Origin: CAWCDJ01 sp963796485
Lineage (GTDB): Bacteria > Acidobacteriota > Terriglobia > Bryobacterales > Bryobacteraceae
Direction of reading: 5' to 3'
DNA: 64,000 nucleotides
Assembly (NCBI GenBank): GCA_963796485.1
Contig: CAWCLV010000004.1
Location: forward strand, 1,364,001-1,428,000
Under the pieces are notes generated by a model. The model did not search any database, was not told the DNA's origin, and saw nothing but the letters and a program-made list of their open reading frames with translations. A program made the position numbers and the translations under genes. This document shows, piece by piece, positions 33,143 to 41,816 of the stretch (its first letter is position 1; every line of letters starts with the position of its first letter).

Positions 33143-34573
33143 CTAACGCCGCAGCGGATCCTCGATCCACGGCGGCGTGGCCTCGATCAGGCGGCCCAGT
33201 TCGGGTTCCACCTCGTCCATCCGGCATTTCATCTCCCAGGCGATCTCCCGATAACTGAAGTGGCCCTTCACGCCGCTGCGCAGGCGGGAGATGTACTCGG
33301 CCTCCGCGAAATCCATTTTGAAGAGGAACCGCGAGCGCGCGCCGAACGGCAGCAGATAGTGGGCCCCGGGACCGGCGAGGGCGTGCATGGTGTCGAGCGC
33401 CCCTTTCATGGCGGCCTCGTAGATTCCGGCGGCTCCCCCGTCGGTCACCAGCGCCGGCACGTCATATCCGAGGTACCCGGAATAGGCCTGCCGAAACTTC
33501 TGGCAGCGCCGGTGGCGGTGCAGGTCGCGGTAGGCGCCCACGTCGATCACGAAATCGTATACGTACAGGCCTCCGCGAAAGCCGGAAAGGATCTCGTCCC
33601 TTCGGGTCCGCGACCCGAGCGCGATATCGATCAACTCGGCGCGCCGGGCCGCGCTCCAGCCGCGAGCCAGTTCGTAAAGCTCGCGGAACGGGCGGGCAGT
33701 CACCGGGTAGAGCAGGGTGGCCACGATGTCCGCCGGGGTATCCGCCGGCTTCAGCAAGTCCACGCGCGGCGCCGTACCGCCCGCGGCAGGCGGCAGGTTC
33801 TGCTCCGCCCAGCGCTTGAGTTCCTCGCGCGACCGGACGGCATGCTCGTCCGGATCGGCATGACGCGCCAGGGTGGGGGCAAGCGGCTCGGTGGCCGCGT
33901 TCGGCTCCCAGCGGCAATCCGGTTCGGCGGCACACGCCTGCGCGATCTCTTCCCCGAGCTCGCGCAGTTCCGCGTACTCGGAAGCCTTCAGCCGCCGGAT
34001 CTGCTTTTCCACGGTCCGGATGCTGGCTACCTGCCCCACGTTGGTCGGTATACCCCAGAAGAGAAGGTATCGCGCGACGTCGAAAGCGCGGGCCGCCAGG
34101 TTTCGGCGGTAGGCGTCCGGCTTCATGTCGTCCGGCCTCGGCAGCCGCTCCTCAAGGAGTTCGAACGCCAGGTGGTTGACCTCGCCATACGCCTTGAGCA
34201 GCGCCTCGCCCGCTTGGCGATACCCGGCCTGCCCGGCTTCGTCCAGTTCCGGCGGGATGAAAAACCCGGACCGCGAGAAATCCTGGTACCGGGAAGACTT
34301 GGCCTGGCCGTCCCACAATGGCTCTTCTTCAACCTCGGTCGCCGCAAGCTCCGAGATTCCCTCGAAGCACATGACGGTATGACCCAGGTCCGCGATGGAG
34401 GCATGGCCGTACTGAAAATAAAAGCTTTCCAGGAATTTCTGGGAGTCGTGCGAGCGGACCCACTCGATGGACTCGCGGATGGAATCGGGCGATCGGCTGT
34501 ACCGGGCCAGCGCGTAGGCGCTCTTTTCCGGCGGCATCGGCGCCACGGTGATGACACGTTTCGCGGGAGTCAA
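33143..34573 (-). CDS. thyX: Two-domain ThyX-like (FAD-dependent thymidylate synthase family) protein
   Basis: A 476-residue protein, about twice the length of ordinary ThyX (about 220-250). Both halves have ThyX features: the first has ARYSRSPDSIRESIEW and QYGHASIADLGHTVMCFEGI; the second has LHRHRRCQKFRQAYSGYLGY. The ThyX signature RHRX7S is not exact: the first half shows EEEPLWDGQAKSSRYQDF at that place, and in the second the serine is displaced. It would methylate dUMP using methylene-tetrahydrofolate, FAD and NADPH. The dUMP-making dUTPase gene starts 17 bp away on the other strand, which strongly supports a role in dTMP synthesis. Whether it is catalytically active is uncertain. Confidence 0.78.
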   Translation of the reverse strand: MTPAKRVITVAPMPPEKSAYALARYSRSPDSIRESIEWVRSHDSQKFLESFYFQYGHASIADLGHTVMCFEGISELAATEVEEEPLWDGQAKSSRYQDFSRSGFFIPPELDEAGQAGYRQAGEALLKAYGEVNHLAFELLEERLPRPDDMKPDAYRRNLAARAFDVARYLLFWGIPTNVGQVASIRTVEKQIRRLKASEYAELRELGEEIAQACAAEPDCRWEPNAATEPLAPTLARHADPDEHAVRSREELKRWAEQNLPPAAGGTAPRVDLLKPADTPADIVATLLYPVTARPFRELYELARGWSAARRAELIDIALGSRTRRDEILSGFRGGLYVYDFVIDVGAYRDLHRHRRCQKFRQAYSGYLGYDVPALVTDGGAAGIYEAAMKGALDTMHALAGPGAHYLLPFGARSRFLFKMDFAEAEYISRLRSGVKGHFSYREIAWEMKCRMDEVEPELGRLIEATPPWIEDPLRR

Positions 34574-34590
34574 GAAGTTATGATAGCGGG

Positions 34591-35022
34591 GTGCAGATCC
34601 GAATCCAACGCATTCATCCAGACGCCGTCCTGCCCGCCTATGCCCACGGTCCGCAGGAGGATGCCGGGATGGATCTACACTCGGTCGAAACGGTAGCGCT
34701 GGAGCCGGGGGTTCCCCGGGCAGTCGCCACGGGACTGGTGATCGAGCTACCCCCCGGCTACGAGGCGCAGGTCCGCCCGCGCAGCGGCCTCGCGCTGAAA
34801 CACGCCATCAGCATGCCGAACGCCCCGGGTACGATCGACCCCGGATACCGCGGGGAGCTCCGCGTCCTCTTGATCAACCTCGGCCGCGACCTCTATACGG
34901 TTCACGCGGGCGACCGCATCGCCCAGATGATCGTGGCGCGCTACGAGGCCGTGGAGTGGGCCGAGGGCGAGACGGCCGCCTCACAACGCGGGACCGGCGG
35001 TTTCGGCTCCTCGGGCAGGTGA
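34591..35022 (+). CDS. dut: dUTP diphosphatase (dUTPase)
   Basis: A 143-residue homotrimeric dUTPase that converts dUTP to dUMP and diphosphate. All five motifs are present: EDAGMDLHS (1), RPRSGLALK (2), APGTIDPGYRGELRVLLINL (3, with the catalytic Asp), GDRIAQMIVARY (4) and the C-terminal RGTGGFGSSG (5). The start is a GTG at 34591; only 17 bp separate it from the divergent ThyX-like gene, so both promoters must overlap. The last 82 bp overlap the convergent hydrolase gene, and motif 5 lies within that overlap. Confidence 0.95.
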   Translation: MQIRIQRIHPDAVLPAYAHGPQEDAGMDLHSVETVALEPGVPRAVATGLVIELPPGYEAQVRPRSGLALKHAISMPNAPGTIDPGYRGELRVLLINLGRDLYTVHAGDRIAQMIVARYEAVEWAEGETAASQRGTGGFGSSGR

Positions 35023-35864
35023 GCCCCGAGGAATTCCCGAACGCGCGTCCGGACGACGTCGATGTGCGTAAAAAGGCTCACGTGCTCGCCGTTTTCGATG
35101 GCCAGCAACTCCGCCCCTGAAACGCGGGACGCCAGCGCCCGGGCCGCTTCGAAGGGCGCGGCGCTGTCCGACGTGCCGTGGACTACCAGCAGCGGGCTGG
35201 TGATGCGCTCCAGCGGATAGGAAAACCGGGCTCGCGATTGAGCGATGTCGTTTCGCGTTCCGGCCATCCGTTCCGCCATCCGATCCAGCGTGCTCGCCTG
35301 CAACGCGAGCATCAGCGGACCCGCCTCCGGGTGGCTGAGGGTCCGCTGCCGCAATTCCGGGTCGGGGATGGCGCGGGCGGCGGCGCGCTCGGGTTCGGCC
35401 AGCGCTCGCTCCCGCATCCCGCGAGCCATGGCGGGAATCCGCGCCATCAGGCGCATCAGATGGAAGCGCAGCGGCGGACGGCCGGGAATGGTCGCGCTGC
35501 AGGCGGAGATCATCACCAGGCAGCGGCTGCGGTTGGGATGCCGTAGCGCGAACTGCAAGGCGCACTGCCCGCCGCCGGAAATCGCTATCACCGCCGCGCT
35601 CGCGATGCGGAGTGAGTCGAGCAGGGCGGCGCAGAGGTCCGCCTGCCGTTCCGGATGGCGTCCGGCGGCCAGCGGAGTCCCCAGATAGCCGGGCCGGGAA
35701 ACCGCGATCGATTCGAACTCCGGGGAATTCACCGCGGCGGCGCCCAGGAGCAGGCTCTGGTCGTAGCCGCCCATGGCTCCATGAACCAGCAGAATGGCGG
35801 GACCTCGCCCGCTCCGCGCGTATTCGACTGGCCCGAGCGCCGTCTGTGCGATTGCCGGCGTCAT
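34941..35864 (-). CDS. Alpha/beta-fold hydrolase
   Basis: A 307-residue alpha/beta hydrolase starting MTPAIAQTALGPVEYARSGR. The oxyanion HGAMGG (about 27-32) and the nucleophile elbow AISGGGQCALQFALRHP are visible, with the acid in VVHGTSDSAAPF and the histidine in ENGEHVSLFTHID. The substrate is unknown; lipolactonase/haloperoxidase-like enzymes look similar. The ATG at 35864-35862 overlaps the TGA of the DUF2087 gene in an ATGA arrangement, which fixes the start against a longer frame to 36098. The 3' end overlaps dut by 82 bp on the other strand. Confidence 0.85.
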   Translation of the reverse strand: MTPAIAQTALGPVEYARSGRGPAILLVHGAMGGYDQSLLLGAAAVNSPEFESIAVSRPGYLGTPLAAGRHPERQADLCAALLDSLRIASAAVIAISGGGQCALQFALRHPNRSRCLVMISACSATIPGRPPLRFHLMRLMARIPAMARGMRERALAEPERAAARAIPDPELRQRTLSHPEAGPLMLALQASTLDRMAERMAGTRNDIAQSRARFSYPLERITSPLLVVHGTSDSAAPFEAARALASRVSGAELLAIENGEHVSLFTHIDVVRTRVREFLGAHLPEEPKPPVPRCEAAVSPSAHSTAS

Positions 35865-36406
35865 TGCGGCCTCCCGTTCGCCGCCAGTTGGCGGACCAGC
35901 GACAGGGCCCCGGCGGAGGGCCTGCGTTCGATTCGGAGGTATTGCCGGCCGTCGGGAGTCCGCGCCACCAACTGGCGGTCGCACAGTTCGCGCCGCAGCA
36001 GCGCGTGGTCGCCGAACAGATGGCCGGCGCGAAGATGGCGGTTCAATTCCTCCTCGCTCAGGGCCTTGCGGGCCGGCAGCCTCGACCAGAGCCCCCACAG
36101 GCAGAGCTCCTGTATGCCGGGCTTTCCGGGCCAGCGGGCAAGCCGTCCCTGCGCATCGAAGCAGTGCGCGGCTCGTTGGATTAGGGCCATATCCACGGGT
36201 TCCGGGGCCGGCGGCGGTTCGACATGGCCGGATGCCGCGTTTTGGGCACGAAAGCTCTGGTAGTTGCGATAGCCTGCCGCCCGGGCCAGCATGTTCAGGA
36301 GTTCCAGGTGGCTTGGGACGCGGCCGTTGCCGTTCATTTGGTCGCGGAGGGAACGGGCCAGGGTAGAGATATCGCCCGTAGCGAATGGTATGCAGATTCT
36401 AGACAT
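35861..36406 (-). CDS. DUF2087 domain protein
   Basis: A 181-residue protein. The C-terminal part (about 85-165) matches the DUF2087 pattern: RLARWPGKPGIQELCLWGLW, LSEEELNRHL, DHALLRRELCDRQLVARTPD, DGRQYLRIE, a winged-helix-like fold seen in small transcriptional regulators. The N-terminal part (LRDQMNGNGRVPSHLELLNM, AAGYRNYQSFRAQ) resembles a short DNA-binding-type helical module. It overlaps the hydrolase start by 4 bp, so the two are coupled; regulation of the hydrolase operon by this protein is an inference. Confidence 0.78.
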   Translation of the reverse strand: MSRICIPFATGDISTLARSLRDQMNGNGRVPSHLELLNMLARAAGYRNYQSFRAQNAASGHVEPPPAPEPVDMALIQRAAHCFDAQGRLARWPGKPGIQELCLWGLWSRLPARKALSEEELNRHLRAGHLFGDHALLRRELCDRQLVARTPDGRQYLRIERRPSAGALSLVRQLAANGRPQ

Positions 36407-36732
36407 CGCTTATCCTTTCGAAGCGTGCCTATCCGAACTGGGATCGCCGGGGGCCGCCGACTTCCGACTTGGCACGGGATAAGGTGTCAGTCGAACGGGA
36501 TACTGGCAGGTTTAGCTCCCCTTGCGGGGCGGCGACGCCTGGGTGAACTGCCGACCGACCTGAATCATACCATTGGGTCTGAATTCGGCGCAAGACTGTG
36601 AATTTACGTCTCCCTCGCCGGGGGACGCCAGCCTACAGCCGGCCGGCCGCCGGCTCCATTCGGCCTCGATTTTCCGCAATTCAGACCCTATTCACTTGAA
36701 TCTACGGCCGCTCTCCCTCAAACTGGACGAAA
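36407..36732. other. Intergenic region between divergent DUF2087 and activase genes
   Basis: 326 bp with no credible gene on either strand. It must hold the promoters of both divergent operons. Near its left edge a small CGCTT...AAGCG hairpin is present, and its right half contains the inverted-repeat element at 36575-36688. I could not identify -35/-10 pairs with confidence. Confidence 0.6.
36575..36688. repeat. 114-bp segment bounded by 11-bp perfect inverted repeats (MITE-like)
   Basis: GGGTCTGAATT at 36575-36585 is mirrored exactly by AATTCAGACCC at 36678-36688. The interior is GC-rich with a GCCGGCCGGCCGCCGGC palindromic run and no gene. No clear target-site duplication is visible, so a relic miniature element or a regulatory stem are both possible. 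Confidence 0.45.
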
Positions 36733-39700
36733 ATGGGCATTAATATCGGCCTGGACATCGGGGCCATTTCACTGAAGCTCGCCGCGCTCGGCAAGCCCGG
36801 CGATTTGCCGGCGCTCGAGGGCCTCTGTGCCGCCAATCCGGAGTTCCGGCTGATGACGTTTGACGGCCGTCCCCTCGTCCTCTCCGACTACCGCCGGATC
36901 TGCGGCAGCCCGATCCAGTCTACCTACGACCTTCTGCAGCAGTTTTACGAGTCTGTGCCCGAAAACCTGGTGGAAGGCATCCGGGTAACGGGTTCGGGAA
37001 GCCGCACCATCGCCAAAGTGCTGGGCCTGTTTTTCGAGAACGAATTCAAGGCCATTGCCCGGATGATCGGAACCTGGTACCCGCATATTCGCACGGTCTT
37101 TGAAATCGGCGGCGAGAGTTCCAAGTACCTCCGGCTGGACGGCTCGAATATCCTCGATTACGACCGCTCGGGCGAATGCGCCGCCGGAACCGGCAGTTTC
37201 CTGGACCAGCAGGCGCTGCGGATGCAGTACTCGGTGGAGGAAGTCGGCGGGATCGTCTGCACCGCCGGTTGCGCCGCCCGCATCGCCGGCCGCTGCTCGG
37301 TGTTTGCCAAGAGCGACATGATCCATGCCCAGCAGAAAGGCTATTCGCCGGCCGAGATTCTGCGCGGCCTGTGCGACGCCGTGGCGCGGAATTTCAAGAG
37401 CGCGATCGTCAACGGCCGGCCGGTAGAAGCGCCGGTCGCGCTAATCGGGGCGGTCTCGCAGAACGCCGGTGTGACGGGGGCCATTTGCGAGGCTTTCGGG
37501 CTTTCCGCCGGGGACCTCTTCGTTCCGCCCGAGTATGCCTGGTGCGGCGCGATCGGGACCGCCATTCTGGAAGCCGAGGAGAAGCGCAAGCGCTCCATCC
37601 TGGAGATTCACCGGCTGCGGCAGCACGACAGCGAGGAGATGGTCCAGGACACGCACCCGCTTTCGAGCGAAAACGTCATTCAGTTGCGCAACCGCGTACC
37701 GGTGTACGTGCCGCCTCCCGGCGATTCGAAAATCCCCGCCTACCTGGGCCTCGATATCGGCTCGGTTTCCACCAACGTGGTGGTGATCGACGAATTCGGC
37801 ACCGTCATTCATGACGTCTACCTGCGGACCTCCGGGCGGCCGATCGAGGCCGTGCAGCAGGGCTTGGCCGAAGTCCGGCAGGTGTGGGGCGAGCGGCTGC
37901 AGGTCCAGGGCGCCGGTACCACCGGGTCGGGGCGTGAACTGATCGCCGAATTCGTGGGCGCCGACGTGGTGAACGACGAGATCACGGCCCACAAAACCGG
38001 CGCCATCCACGTTTCCAACACGCTCGGCGGCGAGCCGGTGGATACAATTTTCGAAATCGGCGGGCAGGATTCGAAATTCATCTCCATCGAAAACGGGGTG
38101 GTGGTGGATTTCGCCATGAACGAAGCCTGCGCCGCGGGCACGGGCTCCTTCCTCGAGGAACAGGCGGAAAAGCTGGGGATCAGCATCAAGGGCGAGTTCG
38201 CGAAGCTGGCGCTCTCTTCCGCCACTCCGACGCGCCTGGGCGAGCGCTGCACCGTCTTTATGGAGCGGGACGTGACCGGCTGGATGCACAAGGGCGAAAC
38301 CGTTCCGAACCTGGTGGCCGGCCTGGCGTATTCGATAGCGCTGAATTACCTGAACCGGGTCGTGCGCGGGCGCAAAATCGGGAACGTCATTTACTTCCAG
38401 GGCGGCACCGCGTATAACGACGCGGTCACCGCCGCCTTCGCCAGCCTGCTCGGCAAGAAGATCACGGTGCCTCCGTATAACGGCGTGATGGGTGCGATCG
38501 GGATGGCGCTGATCGCGCGGCAGTGGCACAAGGCCACCGGCGCCGCCTCGCGCTTCCGCGGCTACGACCTGAATAAGCTCCAGCTTTCGACACGCGACTT
38601 CGTCTGCAAGGCCTGCTCGAACTTCTGCGACATGAAGGAGTTCATCATCGAGGGGCAGAAGAGTTATTGGGGCGATAAGTGCTCCGATAAGTTCCGCAAA
38701 CCCTCGGCGACCGGGCGCAAGCCTGTAATCGACGACCTGTTCGCCTTCCGCGAACACCTCCTCGAAGCCCTGCCGAATGCCAAAGGGGGTCGCTTCAAGG
38801 TTGGGCTGCCACGGGCGATGTCGATGATCGACCGCCTGCCGTTCTGGAAGCGCTATTTCGCCGAACTCAACATGGAGACGGTGCTCTCGCCCGTGACCGA
38901 TCCGCGGATCTCGGCGGCGGGAATAGACCTGGCGGTCGCACAGCCGTGCTACCCGATTCAGGTGGCCCACGGTCACGTGCAGGCACTGATAGAAGCCGGC
39001 GTCGATTACGTCCTGGTGCCCAACGCGGTGGACGCGGAGGCCGAAGATGGCTCGTGCGCGTCCCACTACTGTCCGTGGAACCAGACGCTGCCGTGGGTGC
39101 TGCGCTCGGTGCCCGCGCTCGAGCCGCATCAGCACAAGTTCCTGATCCCGACCCTGCATTTCCAGCTGGGTCCCCCGCAGGTGAAGAAGGGCTTGGCCGA
39201 AGCCATGACCCGGCTCGGCGTCACGCGGCGGGCGAGCGACCGCGCTGCGGATGCGGCCTACTCAGAGCAGCGTGAGTTTCAGGCGAAGCTGCTCGAAGCC
39301 GGGCAGCGGGCTTTGGCGGCTCTCGAACACACCGGCGAGCCCGGACTGATCCTGGCGGGGCGCGGCTACAACATCTACGACCGCGGCGTGAATTGCGACA
39401 TCCCGCGCAAGCTGCGGCACCGCTACGGCGCCAACGTGATCCCGCTGGACTTCCTGGTGACCGGACGCGAATCCATCCGCGGCGTGCACGAGAACATGTA
39501 CTGGTCTTCCGGCCGCAAGATTCTGGAAGCGGCGCGTATCGCCGCGCAAAAGGCCAACCTGCACATGGTCTACATCACCAATTTCAAGTGCGGGCCGGAC
39601 TCTTACATCAAGCACTTCGCGCGCGAAGCCGCGGGCGCGCCGCTGCTGATTCTTCAGTTCGACGGCCACGGAAACGACGCCGGGTATATGACGCGCTGCG

Positions 39701-39762
39701 AAGCGTACCTCGATAGCAAAGGAATTCTGCGATGCTACCAACAATCGAGCAGCATCCATTAA
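36733..39762 (+). CDS. Acyl-CoA dehydratase activase (BcrAD/BadFG/HgdC family), double ASKHA plus DUF2229
   Basis: A 1009-residue protein. Two ATPase domains of the ASKHA fold are in tandem: the first (about 1-290) begins INIGLDIGAISLKLAALG; the second (about 335-620) begins YLGLDIGSVSTNVVVIDEFG and has VDTIFEIGGQDSKFIS and NEACAAGTGSFLEEQAEKLG, with cysteines suited to a bridging [4Fe-4S] cluster. A C-terminal DUF2229/CoA-enzyme-activase domain (about 640-1009) follows. The family uses ATP to inject an electron into 2-hydroxyacyl-CoA dehydratases or benzoyl-CoA reductases. It overlaps the next gene by 31 bp. No dehydratase or reductase catalytic subunit is seen nearby, so the target is unknown. 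Confidence 0.9.
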   Translation: MGINIGLDIGAISLKLAALGKPGDLPALEGLCAANPEFRLMTFDGRPLVLSDYRRICGSPIQSTYDLLQQFYESVPENLVEGIRVTGSGSRTIAKVLGLFFENEFKAIARMIGTWYPHIRTVFEIGGESSKYLRLDGSNILDYDRSGECAAGTGSFLDQQALRMQYSVEEVGGIVCTAGCAARIAGRCSVFAKSDMIHAQQKGYSPAEILRGLCDAVARNFKSAIVNGRPVEAPVALIGAVSQNAGVTGAICEAFGLSAGDLFVPPEYAWCGAIGTAILEAEEKRKRSILEIHRLRQHDSEEMVQDTHPLSSENVIQLRNRVPVYVPPPGDSKIPAYLGLDIGSVSTNVVVIDEFGTVIHDVYLRTSGRPIEAVQQGLAEVRQVWGERLQVQGAGTTGSGRELIAEFVGADVVNDEITAHKTGAIHVSNTLGGEPVDTIFEIGGQDSKFISIENGVVVDFAMNEACAAGTGSFLEEQAEKLGISIKGEFAKLALSSATPTRLGERCTVFMERDVTGWMHKGETVPNLVAGLAYSIALNYLNRVVRGRKIGNVIYFQGGTAYNDAVTAAFASLLGKKITVPPYNGVMGAIGMALIARQWHKATGAASRFRGYDLNKLQLSTRDFVCKACSNFCDMKEFIIEGQKSYWGDKCSDKFRKPSATGRKPVIDDLFAFREHLLEALPNAKGGRFKVGLPRAMSMIDRLPFWKRYFAELNMETVLSPVTDPRISAAGIDLAVAQPCYPIQVAHGHVQALIEAGVDYVLVPNAVDAEAEDGSCASHYCPWNQTLPWVLRSVPALEPHQHKFLIPTLHFQLGPPQVKKGLAEAMTRLGVTRRASDRAADAAYSEQREFQAKLLEAGQRALAALEHTGEPGLILAGRGYNIYDRGVNCDIPRKLRHRYGANVIPLDFLVTGRESIRGVHENMYWSSGRKILEAARIAAQKANLHMVYITNFKCGPDSYIKHFAREAAGAPLLILQFDGHGNDAGYMTRCEAYLDSKGILRCYQQSSSIH

Positions 39763-40982
39763 AGGGCAAGCTCATCCAGATCCCGCCGATGGCCTATGGC
39801 AGCGCGCGGGCGTTCGCCTCGGCGTTTCGCGCCATCGGCCTCGAAGCCGAGCCTACGCCGCCCTCGGACCACCGCACCCGCGAACTCGGCGCGCACTATA
39901 CCTCCGGAGACGAATGCTATCCGGCCAAAGTGACGGTCGGCGACTTCATGAAGGTGGTGGAGCGCCCCGGGCAGTGCGGGTCGAAACTGGCGCTCTTCAT
40001 GCCGACGGCGCAGGGCCCCTGCCGCTTCGGCCAGTATGCGCCCTATCTCCGGCAGATCCTCGATGCGAACGGACACGAGGACGTCGAAATCCTTTCGCCG
40101 ACCAGCCAGAACGCGTACGACGGCCTGGGCACGCTGGCCAAGCCGTTCGTGCGAACCGGGTGGCGGGCGCTGCTGTGCGCCGATCTTCTGGAGAAGATGC
40201 TGCTGATCCACCGGCCCTACGAGGAGCAGCCGGGCGATACCGAAGCCGTTTACGAGGAATCGCTTTCCGACCTCTGCGGCACGCTGGAAGAGACTTCCGT
40301 CGAACCGGGCATTCAACTCGAGGGGTTGCGCGAATCGCTGGTACGTTCGCGCGGCCGCTTCCGCAAATTGGGAATTCGCCGCGACCGCAGTCACCCGCTG
40401 ATCGGCATTGTCGGCGAGATTTTCTGCCGCCTGAACACCTTTTCCAATGAGAACCTGGTGCAGTGTCTGGAGGGGTACGGCGCGGAGGCGTGGCTTTCCG
40501 ACATCACGGAATGGATCTGGTACACGACCTCGGAGCATTTCCGCAAGCTCAAGCTCCAGGGGCGGATCTGGACGCTTGAAGCTCTCGGGGCCTGGGTGCG
40601 GCAGCAGGTCCAAAAGCGCGACGAGCACGTGCTGGTGGAGACGTTTGCGGAGGAATTCCGCGACCGCGAAGAACCGGACATCTACGAAGTGCTGGAGTGC
40701 GCGCGGCCGTACCTGCCGCGGGAAGGCGCGTTCGGCGAGATGGTGCTGAACGTGGGGAAGGTGGTGTACCTGGCGAAGAAGGGCGCCGCCGGAATTATCG
40801 ACATCAGCCCCTTCACGTGCATGAACGGGATCGTGTGCGAGGCGATTTACCCGCGGATCAGCCGCGACCTGGGCGGCATACCGATTCGCAATTTCTATTT
40901 CGATGGGACGCAGTCGGACCTCGACCGCGACTTAGGAGTGTATATGGAACTGGCCCGCAGCTACCGGAAGAGAGCAAAGTAG
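39732..40982 (+). CDS. Activase-associated DUF2229/HgdB-like iron-sulfur protein
   Basis: A 416-residue protein coupled to the activase gene by a 31-bp overlap. It resembles the 2-hydroxyglutaryl-CoA dehydratase D-component/DUF2229 partners that accompany long activases: YTSGDECYPAKVTVGDFMK, MPTAQGPCRFGQYAPYLRQI, IGIVGEIFCRLNTFSNENLV and IIDISPFTCMNGIVCEAIYP hold the conserved cysteines. It probably accepts the electron from the activase. The pair is widespread in anaerobes but its substrate is unknown. The start ATG is preceded by AAAGGAATTCTGCG. A palindromic element begins at its stop. Confidence 0.82.
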   Translation: MLPTIEQHPLKGKLIQIPPMAYGSARAFASAFRAIGLEAEPTPPSDHRTRELGAHYTSGDECYPAKVTVGDFMKVVERPGQCGSKLALFMPTAQGPCRFGQYAPYLRQILDANGHEDVEILSPTSQNAYDGLGTLAKPFVRTGWRALLCADLLEKMLLIHRPYEEQPGDTEAVYEESLSDLCGTLEETSVEPGIQLEGLRESLVRSRGRFRKLGIRRDRSHPLIGIVGEIFCRLNTFSNENLVQCLEGYGAEAWLSDITEWIWYTTSEHFRKLKLQGRIWTLEALGAWVRQQVQKRDEHVLVETFAEEFRDREEPDIYEVLECARPYLPREGAFGEMVLNVGKVVYLAKKGAAGIIDISPFTCMNGIVCEAIYPRISRDLGGIPIRNFYFDGTQSDLDRDLGVYMELARSYRKRAK

Positions 40983-41048
40983 TGGGGCGGGCCTACGGGC
41001 CTGTACTTCGAAGAGGCAAAAGCGCGCAGGCCGGGAGGCCCGCGCCAC
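40982..41048. repeat. Palindromic element, variant copy D
   Basis: GTGGGGCGGGCCTACGGGCC near 40983 is mirrored by CAGGCCGGGAGGCCCGCGCC ending about 41048 across a 25-nt loop. It is related to the copies at 28701, 32926 and 33094 but with GC changes. It lies between two convergent genes and could terminate both. Confidence 0.6.
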
Positions 41049-41054
41049 CCGCGG

Positions 41055-41549
41055 TTACAACTTCTTGAAGAGCTTGTCGAACGCGTTCCGCGCGTCTTCC
41101 GGATTGCGCGGCGCCGGCGGTCCGGCGGGGGTGGCAGGCTGTGCCATGGCGGCGCTTCCCGCGGCAGTACCCTCACGCGCTACGGTGACGCGCGGCGAAA
41201 AGAGCGTGCACTGGTTGGCTTTGTCCTTGCTGGGGATCCGTACCGGAATCGGCTTGACACATTGGAATCGTGTGGACGGCTCGAAGTGGGTGCACTGCTT
41301 GCAACAGTGCAGCTCGGCGTTGCACTTTGGACAGTTGCCGCTGAAATCGATGCCTTGCGGCAGCGTCGTGGAACAGCTGTAACAACGGGCTGCGGCTACA
41401 TGCTGGACGAGGCGCGGCAAGCGGGGGCCGGTCACGTCGATCGGTGGCCTCGGGCCTTGCGCTTTGGGGCGGTCTTCGCCGCGATAAGGCTTCGCATCGC
41501 GGTCCGAGTCCATGTACCCCTGTTGTCTGTACTTGCGATCACTGTCCAT
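41055..41549 (-). CDS. Zinc-ribbon protein of unknown function
   Basis: A 164-residue protein starting MDSDRKYRQQGYMDSDRDAK. The middle has CYSCSTTLPQG, then CPKCNAELHCCKQCTHFEPS and FQCVKPIPVRI, giving at least seven cysteines in CxxC arrangements typical of zinc ribbons. The C-terminal part is Ala/Pro-rich and ends in a basic/hydrophobic helix (DARNAFDKLFKKL). The ATG at 41549 is preceded by GGAG; upstream in-frame sequence to 41747 looks non-coding. No catalytic motif is seen. It could bind nucleic acid or act as a protein-interaction module. Confidence 0.65.
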   Translation of the reverse strand: MDSDRKYRQQGYMDSDRDAKPYRGEDRPKAQGPRPPIDVTGPRLPRLVQHVAAARCYSCSTTLPQGIDFSGNCPKCNAELHCCKQCTHFEPSTRFQCVKPIPVRIPSKDKANQCTLFSPRVTVAREGTAAGSAAMAQPATPAGPPAPRNPEDARNAFDKLFKKL

Positions 41550-41816
41550 GGGGAGGTTGCTCCGTAAATGAGGGACGAAAGAGTATCTGAAATTTAGCCG
41601 AACTGCACTCCAGGCGCTGATCAACTGGCGGCCAATCCCCGATTTGGGCCGAACGGGTATCCGGGCTCGCCGAAGACGACATGGGGAAGCCGGAGGGGTG
41701 CGCAGGACCACCGAGGCACCTGGAATAACTAAAGATCGGGGCCCCACCGCTGCAAATACATATTTACCACGGAATGCATACCGGTTGCACCCCCCTATTT
41801 GCCCGTTATCTTACGT

